Source: Spirochaetota bacterium (lineage in GTDB: Bacteria > Spirochaetota > GWE2-31-10 > JAFGQB01). Taken from it: a DNA stretch of 64,000 nt. The stretch is from assembly GCA_016935915.1 (NCBI GenBank), contig JAFGQB010000009.1:1-64000 (forward strand). The letters run 5' to 3'. Numbering within the stretch: position 1 is the first letter of the stretch; every line of letters starts with the position of its first letter. Of this stretch, positions 1 to 9,726 are shown piece after piece. The notes below the pieces were generated by a model. It did no database searches, had not been told where the DNA came from, and saw nothing but the letters and a program-made list of their open reading frames with translations. Made by a program: the position numbers and the translations under genes.

Positions 1-221
1 ACTCCTCGCAATGACTTGTAATTTCAATGAATGAGGCGGCATCTCATGAAATTTCTTAGGTTAATCCCTTATTCGACATTCGACCTAGTATTTATAACTG
101 ATTGTTAATAATTCTTCCCTCTCTTTCCTCCGTGTTTATCTGTGATCTCCGCGTTCAATAAATTTAATCAATTGTGTTATCTTAATCTATTTTACATTAT
201 AAAAAACTTATTGAACGATCC
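1..221. other. Left-edge non-coding segment with repeat-like fragments
   Basis: No convincing gene is seen. The stretch has short phrases such as CTCGCAATGAC near position 6 and CTCCGTGTTTATCTGTGATC near 129, which resemble low-complexity dispersed repeats of many environmental genomes. They do not recur elsewhere in this window, so this is only an impression. It lies downstream of the leftward mtnA gene. Confidence 0.3.
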
Positions 222-223
222 AT

Positions 224-263
224 GCTTCCGGTCATCTTTAGTGCGCCAAAAAAAAACAGAAGC
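224..263 (-). repeat. Dispersed hairpin element, copy A
   Basis: This is a 40-base element starting GCTTCCGGTCATCTTTAGTG on the plus strand and ending CAGAAGC. Its ends GCTTC and GAAGC are complementary, so it can fold into a long-loop hairpin. The same core (TTCCGG, then GCGC, then a run of about eight A, then a G-rich end) recurs at 28484, 40838, 45530 and 56113. Relative to mtnA it lies 3' of the stop codon, in the same orientation as copies B, C and E relative to their upstream genes. Confidence 0.6.
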
Positions 264-290
264 TCTTTATATCCTTTAGGTAAAAACTTT

Positions 291-1385
291 TTACACCGAC
301 ATCTTTCCGAAAAACTTTTCCAGTTCATGAGGTTTGCAAATTCCTTTTTCGGTAATAAGCCCTGTAATAAGACGTGCAGGCGTTACATCAAAACCGTAGT
401 TAAGAGCCTTTGTTTTTTCAGCAAAGAGTCTTACATTTTCAACCTTTTTATTAAGATATCCTTCAATGTACAAGACTTCATCTTCTGTTCTCTCTTCTAT
501 GGGAATCTGTTTTCCTGAAATTAAAGTCCAGTCTATTGTAGGCGAAGGAAGTGCTACATAAAAAGGAATATTGTTGTCTGCCGCTGCAAGTGCTTTTTGA
601 TATGTTCCGATTTTATTTGCAACATCACCGTTTGAAGTTGTCCTGTCAGTTCCTACGATTACGATATCCACTTTGCCGGTCTGCATTAAATGTCCGCCGG
701 TATTGTCGCATATTACTGTGTTGGGAACCTGAGCCTGCTGAAGCTCCCATGCAGTGAGTTTGCCCTGATTGCGGGGTCTGGTTTCTTCTACCCAGACATG
801 AATATCGATTTTTCTATTAAATGCTTCATAAATTGATGCTGTTGCTGTGCCTATGTCAACAGTTGCCAGAGCACCTGCATTGCAGTGTGTTAGTATCTCT
901 ACTGTTTTTCCGTTTTTATTTTTTGCGATATTTTCGATTAATTTAACTCCGTTTAATCCGATATTTCTATTAATTTCAACATCCTCATCAGCAATTATAA
1001 TAGCCGTTTTTAATGCGGTTTCTATTTTTTCGTCAATTGTTTTTGTTTTTTTTATTTCATTAAGCATTCTGTTTAATCCCCATTTGAGGTTTATTGCAGT
1101 GGGACGTGTTGATTCGAGCAGTTTTGCCATATTAATGATATAATCATCAAAATCTTTTTTATCTTTGCCGTTGATGCATGCAAGATAGATTCCGTATCCT
1201 GCAGCTGCGCCGATCAAAGGAGCGCCTCTTAAATGCATTTCTTTGATTGCAGCAGCCATTTCTTCAACATTATTTATTTTTTCAATCACAAATTCAAACG
1301 GCAGAAATCTTTGATCTATTATTTCAATGCTTTTTTTATCATCAGCGAGCCATATTGTTCTGTAATTTTTTCCATTTATTATCAT
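291..1385 (-). CDS. mtnA: S-methyl-5-thioribose-1-phosphate isomerase
   Basis: Cytosolic isomerase that converts 5-methylthioribose-1-phosphate to the ribulose-1-phosphate form in methionine salvage. Family members can also serve 5-deoxyribose disposal. Visible signatures are RGAP (about residues 53-56), THCNAGALAT with the candidate catalytic Cys168, EETRPRNQG near 200, and VGTDRTTSNGDVANKIGTY near 244 with the conserved Asp247. I start at the ATG at 1385 because AAGGA sits a normal distance upstream. The in-frame start at 1427 would add 14 residues without a ribosome site. The resulting 364 residues is near normal for the family. No other methionine-salvage gene is nearby, so the pathway must be completed elsewhere or the enzyme serves another aldose phosphate. 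It diverges from osmC across a 199-bp gap. Confidence 0.93.
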   Translation of the reverse strand: MIINGKNYRTIWLADDKKSIEIIDQRFLPFEFVIEKINNVEEMAAAIKEMHLRGAPLIGAAAGYGIYLACINGKDKKDFDDYIINMAKLLESTRPTAINLKWGLNRMLNEIKKTKTIDEKIETALKTAIIIADEDVEINRNIGLNGVKLIENIAKNKNGKTVEILTHCNAGALATVDIGTATASIYEAFNRKIDIHVWVEETRPRNQGKLTAWELQQAQVPNTVICDNTGGHLMQTGKVDIVIVGTDRTTSNGDVANKIGTYQKALAAADNNIPFYVALPSPTIDWTLISGKQIPIEERTEDEVLYIEGYLNKKVENVRLFAEKTKALNYGFDVTPARLITGLITEKGICKPHELEKFFGKMSV

Positions 1386-1584
1386 ATTTATTCCTTGTCC
1401 ATGAATTAATTTAATTGATAAAATCAAACCTGTTAATATAATTAAAAAAAAATTTCATTCAGATATTAAAAAAAAAAAATTAATATATCAAGATTTTTAT
1501 TAAAATTTTTTTGTAAATATTTGTATAATAAATAAATGAGAAATCTTTATTATTGTAAATTATAAAAAAGAAAGGAGATAACTT

Positions 1585-1998
1585 ATGCAAAAAAGCAGAG
1601 TTACATTATTAAATGATATGCATTTTGAAGGTGAACTTGACGGCTTTAAGATCAATCTGGATGCCGATACAGAATTTGGCGGTAAAAACAGTGGTCCCAG
1701 GCCAAAAGGACTTTTACTGACATCTCTAACAGGCTGTACCGCAATGGATGTGATAAGCATATTGAGAAAAATGAGATCAGAACCGGAAGAATTTTATGTG
1801 GAAGCTCAAGCAGAACAGACTGAAACACATCCGAAAATTTTTAAAGCAATAACCGTTATATACTATTTTAAAGGCGGGAATGTAACAGAGGAGAAAGCAA
1901 AAAAAGCAATTGATTTGAGCCTGGAAAATTACTGCGGGGTTTCTGCAATGCTTTCCAAAAGCACTCCTATTGATTATAAAATTGTGATTGATAAATGA
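1585..1998 (+). CDS. OsmC/Ohr-family peroxiredoxin-like protein
   Basis: A 137-residue OsmC-superfamily protein (YhfA/OsmC type). The family reduces organic hydroperoxides with two cysteines in a dimer. Both are present: Cys51 in LTGCTAMDV and Cys117 in YCGVSAML. The glycine-rich FGGKNSGPRPKGLL stretch before the first Cys is typical. The ribosome site AAAGGAG lies 7-8 bases before the ATG, and a plausible -10 (TATAAT at 1524-1529) is upstream without a clear -35. A nitroreductase gene follows after 15 bases with its own AAAGGAG site, so the two are probably co-transcribed as a small thiol/oxidant-response unit. The substrate cannot be told from sequence. Confidence 0.88.
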   Translation: MQKSRVTLLNDMHFEGELDGFKINLDADTEFGGKNSGPRPKGLLLTSLTGCTAMDVISILRKMRSEPEEFYVEAQAEQTETHPKIFKAITVIYYFKGGNVTEEKAKKAIDLSLENYCGVSAMLSKSTPIDYKIVIDK

Positions 1999-2013
1999 AT
2001 TAAAGGAGCTGTT

Positions 2014-2562
2014 ATGGATTTTGACAATGTTGTGAATAAAAGGCGGTCTTTCAGGTCTTTGGAGCAGGTACAAATTTCGGATAATGATATTTTACAGCTT
2101 GCAAAAACCTCATCCCTTGCTCCTTCCTGCTATAACAATCAACCATGGAGATACATATTTGTCAGAGAAAGGAACAAACTCAATGAAATGTTTGATGCTT
2201 TAAGTGAGGGAAATGCCTGGGCTAAATCGTCATCCATGATAATAGTTGTTTACTCAAAAAAAGAGCTTGATTGTGCAATGAAAGACGGCAGGGACTATTA
2301 CAAATTTGACACTGGTATTTCATGCGGATTTTTAATGCTTAAAGCAGCAGAGTTAGGTTTTGTGGCACATCCTATAGCAGGGTATGATCCTGAAAAGGTA
2401 AAACGGATTTTAGATATTGAATCTGGATTTGAGGTTTTGACATTGATAATTGTTGGAAAACATTCTGAAGTCATAAATCCTGTTCTAAAGGATTACCAGA
2501 TTGAATTTGAAAAAAAAAGACCGGAGAGAAAAAAAATTGAGGATTTTATAAAAATTATATAG
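2014..2562 (+). CDS. Nitroreductase-family FMN oxidoreductase
   Basis: A 182-residue protein of the nitroreductase fold, which binds FMN at a dimer interface and reduces quinones, nitro compounds or other electrophiles with NAD(P)H. The N-terminal KRRSFRSL is the usual phosphate-contacting R-R-S-x-R segment. SLAPSCYNNQPWRYIFV near residue 35 is the classic S-x-x-N-x-Q-P-W FMN loop. The C-terminal part (GFVAHPIAGYDPEKV, then LIIVGKH) matches the family. Length is normal. It follows the OsmC gene by 15 bases with an AAAGGAG site. The specific substrate is unknown. Confidence 0.9.
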   Translation: MDFDNVVNKRRSFRSLEQVQISDNDILQLAKTSSLAPSCYNNQPWRYIFVRERNKLNEMFDALSEGNAWAKSSSMIIVVYSKKELDCAMKDGRDYYKFDTGISCGFLMLKAAELGFVAHPIAGYDPEKVKRILDIESGFEVLTLIIVGKHSEVINPVLKDYQIEFEKKRPERKKIEDFIKII

Positions 2563-2750
2563 AATAAATATCATATTTTTTTATCTAATTCTTTTGCTTA
2601 GATTATATAAAAACTCCAAATAATATTTAAAAAAAACAGTTGAAAAATTTTTGCAAAATTAATAATATCATTAAAAATATTAAATATGAAATTAGTTATT
2701 TTGATAAGTGAAAAATAGAATATAATTTTATTTAAAGTTGGAGTGCTTTT

Positions 2751-5510
2751 ATGAGTAAAGGATTTAATTCAATTAAACAATATTTATTATTAAACGATAA
2801 AAGAAGAAATTTAACCAGTATATTTTTAATGCTTGGCTTGATTTTATTGTTTTTTCTTCCTGGATTACTTCAGTTTGAAAAGGTTATGAGAGTCGATGGT
2901 CCATGGCAGGCTTTCCCGAAAATGCTTTCAATTGCCAGGCACATTAAAAACGGTGAGATTCCCTTATGGAATCCAGAAACGTTCCTGGGCGGAAAACCAT
3001 TTTATTCTATGTATGAAGGACCTTTATATAATGTGTTTCTTTATCCTTTTTATCTGATAGCTGATCCTGATAATTACACTCAATCCTATTATGTTTTATA
3101 TCTGATTCCGTATATGCTGTATGTTTTGTTCGGAGCATTGGGCTTTTATTATTTCGGAAGAAAAATATTAAAAATAAATTATATTGGCTCTATTGTCCTT
3201 GGTTTATCTTATTCTTTGGCTCCTCATATTATGCTTTATATTGATTCATTCCATCCCGCTGTTATTTATGCTCTTATTCCATGGACACTCTACAGTATAT
3301 GTCAGTATCTGGAAAATAGAAAATTAAAATGGTGGCTTTTAGGTTTATTGTTTTTAGTTATGATGGAATTGGTCTATGACACTAATACAATTATAAGGGT
3401 TTACTTTGTAATTTCAGTAATTTTATTTTTAATCTGGATATTTATTTATTCAAAAAGAGAAAAACCGATATTAACTCTATTCGGTCTTGGCACTATGTTT
3501 GTATTCAGCATCTGTATATTGGCTTTTATGTGGACTTCAATATTTGAAGGTGTTTCATGGTTTAAAGATTCCAATAAGATGACTTATAAGGAAATCGTAA
3601 AATATTTTACTTCTAATGTATGGCCGGGATTTTTGGTAACATTATTTATACCGAACTTAACCGGATTAAATCCGGGTTATCATGCCTGGGGTAAGGCTAT
3701 AGGAGGAGATCATAATATTATTATGACCGGCGGACTTGCTATAGGTTTCTGTGTATTTATATGTATTATATATGTTATTTATTATAATAAAACAAAAATG
3801 TTTAAAGACATTAAAAATAAAAAGAAGAGAGATGGTCAAGCTGACAAAACAAGAGAAAGTGAATTTGAAAAAAGCCATAATAAAGACAGAATACTTTTTT
3901 CATGGATAATTATCAGCTTGATAATTTATTTTACAACAATACTTGTAATGATGGGCAAAAATACTTTTGTTTATTTTATTTTATGTAAAATACTCCCTTT
4001 TTTATTTGAAGTCCCATATCCGTTTTATTTCAGATTTGCGCAGTGTTTAAGCGCTTCCATCCTTGCAGGGATTGGGATTTCGCTTATATTTGAACATAAA
4101 TATATGAAAGAAAAAATAATAAATATAAAATTTATCACAATATATCTTTTTGTAGTTGTTATTTTTACATTGATCCCTTTTTTTGAAATGATGGATGTTC
4201 AGTTAATTAAGGATAATACAAATAATAATTTACCATATATTAAGTCCTTGCTTGATCATTTTAATTCACAGTCTGTTAAACAAATTCCTGCATATAAGAC
4301 CATTAAATATTTTAATGAACTTAAATGGCTGTTATATAATCCGTTTGCTTATGCTGCATTGTTTTTTGTTTTTTTAATTATTTTTTATAAACTGGAACCC
4401 GAGAGTTTAAAAATTTTCATTTTTATAATAATTTTATTTGATGTGCTTTTCTTCGGTTATATCAGTTTTTATAAAAATGATAACATCGGACGTTTAGGTG
4501 ATAGAACTATTCAGCAAAAAATGAACATGCTCAGAGCTGGTGTTCCCAGGGAACACCCGATCTTTAAGTTGGCAGTGAAACTGAAGGAAAAACTTAAATC
4601 TGATAATTACAGATTTATTTCCCCTGTTTCAGACAGAGACAATGCAGCATGGATTATGGGTGAAAGATCCGCCTGCGGTTATGACGGCAAACCTATTTTT
4701 AAAAATGTTCAAGAAGCTTTAACTGTTTTTATGAATAATTGGCCATATCATATGACCACTATAAATTTTCCTATTCACTTTTTAGATAACATGAACATAG
4801 GGCATCTTGTTATTCCTGAGGGATTGTTAGATGAAAAAGGTATTGAAGATATTGTTTTTTATACAAATAATCCTGAATATTCAAGACTTAATAATTCAAG
4901 GGTTTACAGAATCAAAAACATGGAAGTCGAAAAAAGCGTCAGAAATGAAATAAAATCTTCAAGGCATCATTTAATAAAATTAAAAGAACCAATGCCTTAT
5001 TTATATACTCTTGATAAACTGATTGTTTTACATGAATTTGATCAGTTAAATGAATTGGTTAATAATGATTTGAGAAAGCATATCTGTATTAATTATGATG
5101 ATGCTGCTGAAATTCCAATTAATATATCCTATTTTTCAACCGATCAACCGGATTATTTGGAGTATTTCAAAAAAGAGCAGGCGATAAATAGAATTTTCAA
5201 GTTCAATCGTTCCCTTGCCAATAAATTATCATTAAATGCTGAAATAAATAAAAGCACAATGCTGGTAAGGTCAGAAGCATACCATAAAGACTGGAAGGTA
5301 TTTATTAATGGTAAAAAAACAAAGGTATATAATGTAAATTATCTTCAACAGGGGATTTATCTAGAGCCTGGAGAATATGAAATTGTTTTTGTTTTTTTTC
5401 CTGAGAGTTTAAAAAAAGGATTGATATTATCTTTATATGTTGCCGTAGCTTTGTTATTATTTTCCGCAATATGGTTTATAATTGAGAGGAAAAAAATAAA
5501 AAAGGATTAA
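2751..5510 (+). CDS. YfhO-like large polytopic membrane protein, copy 1
   Basis: A 919-residue integral membrane protein of the YfhO family. It has many hydrophobic helices (first near residues 23-43) and the signature external loop GEIPLWNPETFLGGKPFY near 66-83. Helices extend to about 590. A large extracytoplasmic region follows, and the end is YHKDWKVFINGKKTKV, then QQGIYLEPGEYEIVFVFFP, then a last helix and a basic tail. In Firmicutes, YfhO works with a polyprenyl-phosphate sugar synthase and a GtrA-type flippase to glycosylate surface polymers. That role is only inferred here. A -10-like TATAAT at 2721-2726 precedes it, and GGAG lies 8 bases before the ATG. The next gene, 4 bases on, is a paralogue. 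Confidence 0.85.
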   Translation: MSKGFNSIKQYLLLNDKRRNLTSIFLMLGLILLFFLPGLLQFEKVMRVDGPWQAFPKMLSIARHIKNGEIPLWNPETFLGGKPFYSMYEGPLYNVFLYPFYLIADPDNYTQSYYVLYLIPYMLYVLFGALGFYYFGRKILKINYIGSIVLGLSYSLAPHIMLYIDSFHPAVIYALIPWTLYSICQYLENRKLKWWLLGLLFLVMMELVYDTNTIIRVYFVISVILFLIWIFIYSKREKPILTLFGLGTMFVFSICILAFMWTSIFEGVSWFKDSNKMTYKEIVKYFTSNVWPGFLVTLFIPNLTGLNPGYHAWGKAIGGDHNIIMTGGLAIGFCVFICIIYVIYYNKTKMFKDIKNKKKRDGQADKTRESEFEKSHNKDRILFSWIIISLIIYFTTILVMMGKNTFVYFILCKILPFLFEVPYPFYFRFAQCLSASILAGIGISLIFEHKYMKEKIINIKFITIYLFVVVIFTLIPFFEMMDVQLIKDNTNNNLPYIKSLLDHFNSQSVKQIPAYKTIKYFNELKWLLYNPFAYAALFFVFLIIFYKLEPESLKIFIFIIILFDVLFFGYISFYKNDNIGRLGDRTIQQKMNMLRAGVPREHPIFKLAVKLKEKLKSDNYRFISPVSDRDNAAWIMGERSACGYDGKPIFKNVQEALTVFMNNWPYHMTTINFPIHFLDNMNIGHLVIPEGLLDEKGIEDIVFYTNNPEYSRLNNSRVYRIKNMEVEKSVRNEIKSSRHHLIKLKEPMPYLYTLDKLIVLHEFDQLNELVNNDLRKHICINYDDAAEIPINISYFSTDQPDYLEYFKKEQAINRIFKFNRSLANKLSLNAEINKSTMLVRSEAYHKDWKVFINGKKTKVYNVNYLQQGIYLEPGEYEIVFVFFPESLKKGLILSLYVAVALLLFSAIWFIIERKKIKKD

Positions 5511-5514
5511 TGAA

Positions 5515-8262
5515 ATGAATTTATTTGAATCAGGCTTTTTTAAAAGAATCAATTTAATGTTTACAAAATCAGATGAAAAAAGCGATTTATTTTATATAAT
5601 ATTGATCCTGCTTATAATCCTTTGCTTTATGATGCCTGCGATTTTCGGCAGGGAATATTTATTGCGCGTTGACTCCCATAAGCAGGCTCTCCCCCGGCTT
5701 ATTGCAGTTTCACGTTTTGTTCAATCGGGAGAGATACCTTTATGGGATCCTAACTGTTTTTTGGGAGCCCGTCCATTTTACGCTATGTATGAAAGTCCCA
5801 TTTATAATATATTATTATATCCTTTCTATTTGTTTGCTGACTGCAACAATCAGACTCAAGCTTATTATGTACTTTTTTTAATTCCTTTTATTTTATTTGT
5901 AATGATATCAGCTGTTGGAAGTTATTTATTTTCGCGGCAAATAATCAGGATGAACAAACTCGGGTCGTTGATAACGGGAATTGTATATGCATTAAGCCCT
6001 CATATGGCAATTTCCATGATGTCTCTTCATAATACGGTCGTTTTTGCTTATTTGCCATGGGTTTTATTTGCAGCCTGTAAATTTTTTGAAAAAAGAAATA
6101 TCAGTTGGTGGGTGATAGGTGTCATTTTTTTAGCCATGCTATCTACTGCCTGCAACACCAATTTTACTATAAGAGCATATTTTGTTACAGCGGTAATTTT
6201 ATTCTTTGCATGGATTTTTATTTACAGAAAGAAAGATAGATCATTTATGGCATTTGGTTTGATAATAGCAATGTACATTTTCAGCATTATTTTATCTGCT
6301 GTTATGTGGCTTTCTGTTCTGGAAGGAATATCATGGCTTTTAACAGGTACAAAATTTACTTATGAACAGATAGTAGAATATTTTACCTCAAATGTTTGGC
6401 CTGGACATCTAGTCACTCTTTTTATTCCAACTTTTAGCGGTTTAAATCCCGGGAATAATGCATGGGGAAATGCTATCGGGGGAGATCATAATATTATATT
6501 TACAGGAGGATTGTTCATAGGTCTTGCAATATTTTCCTCTTTGATTTTCTGCATTAATTTTTATAAAAAGCTTGGTAATGATGAAAAAAAGAAAAAAAAA
6601 TCAAGAAAGGTTTTTAAAAAAGATGCGGTTGATGAATTGGATAATAATGAAATAATATATCACTGGTTAATTATTGGTTTTATAATTTATTCCATAACAA
6701 TCCTGGTCATGATGGGTAAATATACGCCGGTGTATAGAATTTTATGCACAATGTTACCGTGGTTTTTTCAAGTTCCGTTTCCTTTTTATTATCAATTTGC
6801 GCAATCATGGGCAGCATCTTTACTGGCTGGAGCAGGGATCTATCTGTTGTTTAATAATGAAAATATAATTGATGTTATTTTTATAAGAAAATATATTTTT
6901 TATTATGCTGCAGTTGTTGTATTTTTGGGATTCATAACTCTAATTGAAAAATTTAATGTAAATCTTCTGCATGATGTGTTTTATTTAAGCAAAAGATACC
7001 CACAAATTGTTGAAATTATCAAACAGTTTAATTCTGATTATATATATTCTTGGCAGTCTTTATTTTTTTTAAATAAGTTCAATTGGTTTATTACAAATCC
7101 TGTTCTTTATTTTTTTATATTTTTGATTTTGTCGATTTTATCCGTATTTTTTATGAAAAATGAAGTTATAAAGAAGATAATGTTGATAGGATTATTATTT
7201 GATTCTTTATTTTTCGGTTATATTACATATTTTAAAAATGATAATATAACATATCTTAATGAAAGAAATTTACATGATTATTGGACGCAGATGAGGTCGT
7301 TTACGCTGGAAGATTATCCGTACTATAAAGTTGCCGAAACAGTAAAAAAGATATCGGAAGAAAATAAATACAGGTGGATGTCTGCAATATCAGACAGGGA
7401 CAACATGGCATGGATTACCAACGGGAGGTCAGCATTCGGTTATGATTCCAAGCCTTTAATAACGGAAATGAATAATGTTATAAATTCATTTATGCAGGGA
7501 TGGCCTTATGAGCTGTATTCCAACTATTTTCCAATAAATTATTTAAGAAATATTAATGTAAAATACCTTGTTGTACCGGAAGGTCTTTTGGATGATGACG
7601 GAATGAAAATAAAAGTAATAAATGGCATGAAGGTATATGAAATATATAACAATGATAAAATAAAAGAAAAAGAGGAGAGGGGATTTAATTTTTTTACTTT
7701 ATTAAAAAATGAAAATATTAATCTTTTAGATCTTCAAGAACCGCTTCCTTATATTTATACCCAGGACAAATTAATTAAGATTGATCATGATAAACAGCTA
7801 GACTATCTTATTAATGAAAATCTTAAAAAATATGCAGTTTTAGATAATGATAATAATAAAATTGTAATACAAAATGATTTAATTTCAAAATCAATAGATG
7901 ATTATGAAGAAAATTTTAATGATCTCCAGAAAGCAAATAATATAGTTGTCATTAAAAGAACCGCAAATACTCTTGAACTTAAAGCTGATATAACAAAACC
8001 CTCATTGCTTATAAGATCAGATATGTACCATAAAGGATGGAGTGTCAGAGTGGACGGAATCAAAAAAGAATTGATTAAGACCAATTATATGCTGCAGGGT
8101 GTCTGGCTTGAAAAAGGGGAACATACAGTGAAATTTTCATTTTTCCCCGATAGCATTAAAAACGGATTAATTATAACTTCAACTGCAGTAGTTATTTTAA
8201 TTATTTTATTATTAGTTGAATTGTATTTAAAAAGAGATAAAATCAGACAAAAAATAAGATAA
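5515..8262 (+). CDS. YfhO-like large polytopic membrane protein, copy 2
   Basis: A 915-residue paralogue of the preceding protein, colinear with it over its whole length. It has the same N-terminal helix, the same loop (GEIPLWDPNCFLGARPFY), a shared GGDHNI segment after a conserved TSNVWPG motif, a shared ISDRDN..AWI segment near 620, and the same C-terminal YHKGWSVRVDGIKKE then LQGVWLEKGEHTV domain. It starts 4 bases after the first gene with AAAAGGATTAATGAAATG, so the pair is translationally linked and surely one transcript. A tandem pair kept at full length suggests either a heteromeric complex or two acceptor specificities. Function is inferred from the YfhO family (transfer of sugars to surface polymers outside the membrane). 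A basic Lys/Arg-rich loop near 355-375 should be cytoplasmic. Confidence 0.85.
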   Translation: MNLFESGFFKRINLMFTKSDEKSDLFYIILILLIILCFMMPAIFGREYLLRVDSHKQALPRLIAVSRFVQSGEIPLWDPNCFLGARPFYAMYESPIYNILLYPFYLFADCNNQTQAYYVLFLIPFILFVMISAVGSYLFSRQIIRMNKLGSLITGIVYALSPHMAISMMSLHNTVVFAYLPWVLFAACKFFEKRNISWWVIGVIFLAMLSTACNTNFTIRAYFVTAVILFFAWIFIYRKKDRSFMAFGLIIAMYIFSIILSAVMWLSVLEGISWLLTGTKFTYEQIVEYFTSNVWPGHLVTLFIPTFSGLNPGNNAWGNAIGGDHNIIFTGGLFIGLAIFSSLIFCINFYKKLGNDEKKKKKSRKVFKKDAVDELDNNEIIYHWLIIGFIIYSITILVMMGKYTPVYRILCTMLPWFFQVPFPFYYQFAQSWAASLLAGAGIYLLFNNENIIDVIFIRKYIFYYAAVVVFLGFITLIEKFNVNLLHDVFYLSKRYPQIVEIIKQFNSDYIYSWQSLFFLNKFNWFITNPVLYFFIFLILSILSVFFMKNEVIKKIMLIGLLFDSLFFGYITYFKNDNITYLNERNLHDYWTQMRSFTLEDYPYYKVAETVKKISEENKYRWMSAISDRDNMAWITNGRSAFGYDSKPLITEMNNVINSFMQGWPYELYSNYFPINYLRNINVKYLVVPEGLLDDDGMKIKVINGMKVYEIYNNDKIKEKEERGFNFFTLLKNENINLLDLQEPLPYIYTQDKLIKIDHDKQLDYLINENLKKYAVLDNDNNKIVIQNDLISKSIDDYEENFNDLQKANNIVVIKRTANTLELKADITKPSLLIRSDMYHKGWSVRVDGIKKELIKTNYMLQGVWLEKGEHTVKFSFFPDSIKNGLIITSTAVVILIILLLVELYLKRDKIRQKIR

Positions 8263-8303
8263 TTTTTTAAAATAGCTTAGTAGACTGTATAAACTTTAAA
8301 ATA

Positions 8304-9368
8304 TTATTCTTCTATAAAATCACTGTTAGGTCTTACGAATATGGATTTATTTATGACCAGGGATATTGTAGGTATATCAAGATTAAATATCAGATTGAAC
8401 ATATTGGCACCTAACTGTTTGCACGTTATGCATGCGGGCATAGGCATTTCTTTCCATGCTTTTTTAAATCCTATTTTATAAGTATTTAAAGGTTTATATT
8501 CTTTCCCGACCCTGCAGCAAGGTAAAAGATAGCCGTCTGTATCAATAATTATTGAAAAAATACCAGCCTGACATTTAATAACCTTAAAATCCTTTGGGAT
8601 TTTTTCACCTTTAAAAATCCTGTATTTATTAAAATCAGGCCATTTTAAGATGTATTCCATGACCTTTTTGCCTATAACAAGTCTTTGATTATAATTTTCA
8701 ATCTGGTAATTTAAAAGCTTTTTTAAGTTTTCTTCAGTAATATCTTCTTTTCTCTGATTAAAACCGGTACCTTCAGTGTATTCTGGAGCAATGATTTCCA
8801 TATTAACTATACAGTCATATTTGTCGGCGATCTTAAAAAGATTTTCTAGTTTATAATCTGTAGCATTTGTTATGGTGCATTGTATCTGTACCTTCGACCC
8901 TTTGCTTTTTGCAAAAGCGATTGCGTCCATTACCTTGTCCCAGACTCCTTTGCCTCTGTGTAATTCGTGCACTTCTTTACTGTCGTCAACACTTATTGTA
9001 AGCTGATCAAGAAGAGGCAGTATATCCTCATGTTTTTTTAACAGCAAACCGTTTGTAGTCAATGATACCATCAAGCCCAGATCGTGTGCATATTTTACTA
9101 TTTCTCTTATATCTTTTCTAATTAATGGCTCACCACCTGTTAATGTTATTCGTCTTGTACCTGATTGCTTCAGTTCTTTTATTAATGTTTTTAACTGTTC
9201 GCTTGTTGGGTCATTATAGCCTCTCTCCGGATAATTGGCAAAACAATATGAGCAGTGAAGATTGCAGTTGTCAGTTACTCTTATATGTGCCTGTATAGGC
9301 ACTCTTTTGCCTCTGATGATTTTTAATAATAATAAAAAGCCGCTAATAAAAAAATTGATTAAATCCAT
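8304..9368 (-). CDS. Radical SAM protein with SPASM-like C-terminal cluster domain
   Basis: About 354 residues. The radical SAM cluster motif CNLHCSYC (Cys35, Cys39, Cys42) is followed by TLTGGEPL near residue 84. The C-terminal part has Cys266, Cys284-285, Cys313 and Cys316, the spacing expected for an auxiliary (SPASM/Twitch) Fe-S cluster. The family generates a 5'-deoxyadenosyl radical to modify peptides, proteins or lipids. The substrate is unknown, and no small precursor peptide gene is visible beside it. An N-terminal hydrophobic stretch (residues 4-18) suggests membrane association. I prefer the ATG at 9368, preceded by GAGGA, over the one at 9380. The gene converges on the YfhO pair. 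Confidence 0.85.
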   Translation of the reverse strand: MDLINFFISGFLLLLKIIRGKRVPIQAHIRVTDNCNLHCSYCFANYPERGYNDPTSEQLKTLIKELKQSGTRRITLTGGEPLIRKDIREIVKYAHDLGLMVSLTTNGLLLKKHEDILPLLDQLTISVDDSKEVHELHRGKGVWDKVMDAIAFAKSKGSKVQIQCTITNATDYKLENLFKIADKYDCIVNMEIIAPEYTEGTGFNQRKEDITEENLKKLLNYQIENYNQRLVIGKKVMEYILKWPDFNKYRIFKGEKIPKDFKVIKCQAGIFSIIIDTDGYLLPCCRVGKEYKPLNTYKIGFKKAWKEMPMPACITCKQLGANMFNLIFNLDIPTISLVINKSIFVRPNSDFIEE

Positions 9369-9420
9369 TCTATTCCTCATTAAATAATATATTTTTTTAC
9401 ATATAAGTAATATTTTACTT

Positions 9421-9592
9421 AATTAGTTCTAGGTGAATAATTCAATAAATTCATTTCCTTGTCATTTCGACCAAAGGGAGAAATCTTTTAAACATTTAAC
9501 GATTTAAGATTTCTCGGGCTTTTAAGCCCTCGAAATGACAAAAAAATTTTTAATAATTCTTACTTAAAATAATTATTCACCATGAACTAATT
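9421..9592. mobile_element. MITE-like non-coding element with 22-bp terminal inverted repeats
   Basis: A 172-bp stretch with no ORF. Its ends 9421-9442 (AATTAGTTCTAGGTGAATAA plus TT) and 9571-9592 are inverted repeats matching at 20 of 22 positions. Inside lies a second, nested inverted repeat: TGTCATTTCGA at 9460-9470 against TCGAAATGACA at 9530-9540, together with GGGAGAAATCTT against AAGATTTCTCGGG. The inner motif resembles a widely dispersed non-autonomous repeat type known from many bacterial genomes. I see no transposase gene in the window and no unambiguous target duplication. It sits between the divergent radical SAM and GtrA-like genes. Confidence 0.7.
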
Positions 9593-9671
9593 AATTTTAT
9601 CTTTACATTAATTTTTATAATATTGTCAACATTTTTATAATTTTTATAATATTTTATTTATTTTTATTAAG

Positions 9672-9700
9672 TTGACAATTTTTGTATTTTTTTTTATTAT
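9672..9700 (+). promoter_or_regulatory. Sigma-70-type promoter for the GtrA-like gene
   Basis: TTGACA at 9672-9677 and TATTAT at 9695-9700 are separated by 17 bases. Transcription would begin near 9707, about 20 bases before the ATG at 9727. A second candidate (TTGTCA at 9623-9628, TATAAT at 9645-9650, spacing 16) lies upstream. Confidence 0.6.
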
Positions 9701-9726
9701 CACCAATATTTTAAACGGAGATTTTT

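Noticed and set aside
222-518. A rightward ORF opposite the end of mtnA
   Set aside because: It lies antisense to a well-supported gene and its start falls in repeat copy A. No ribosome site or family signal.
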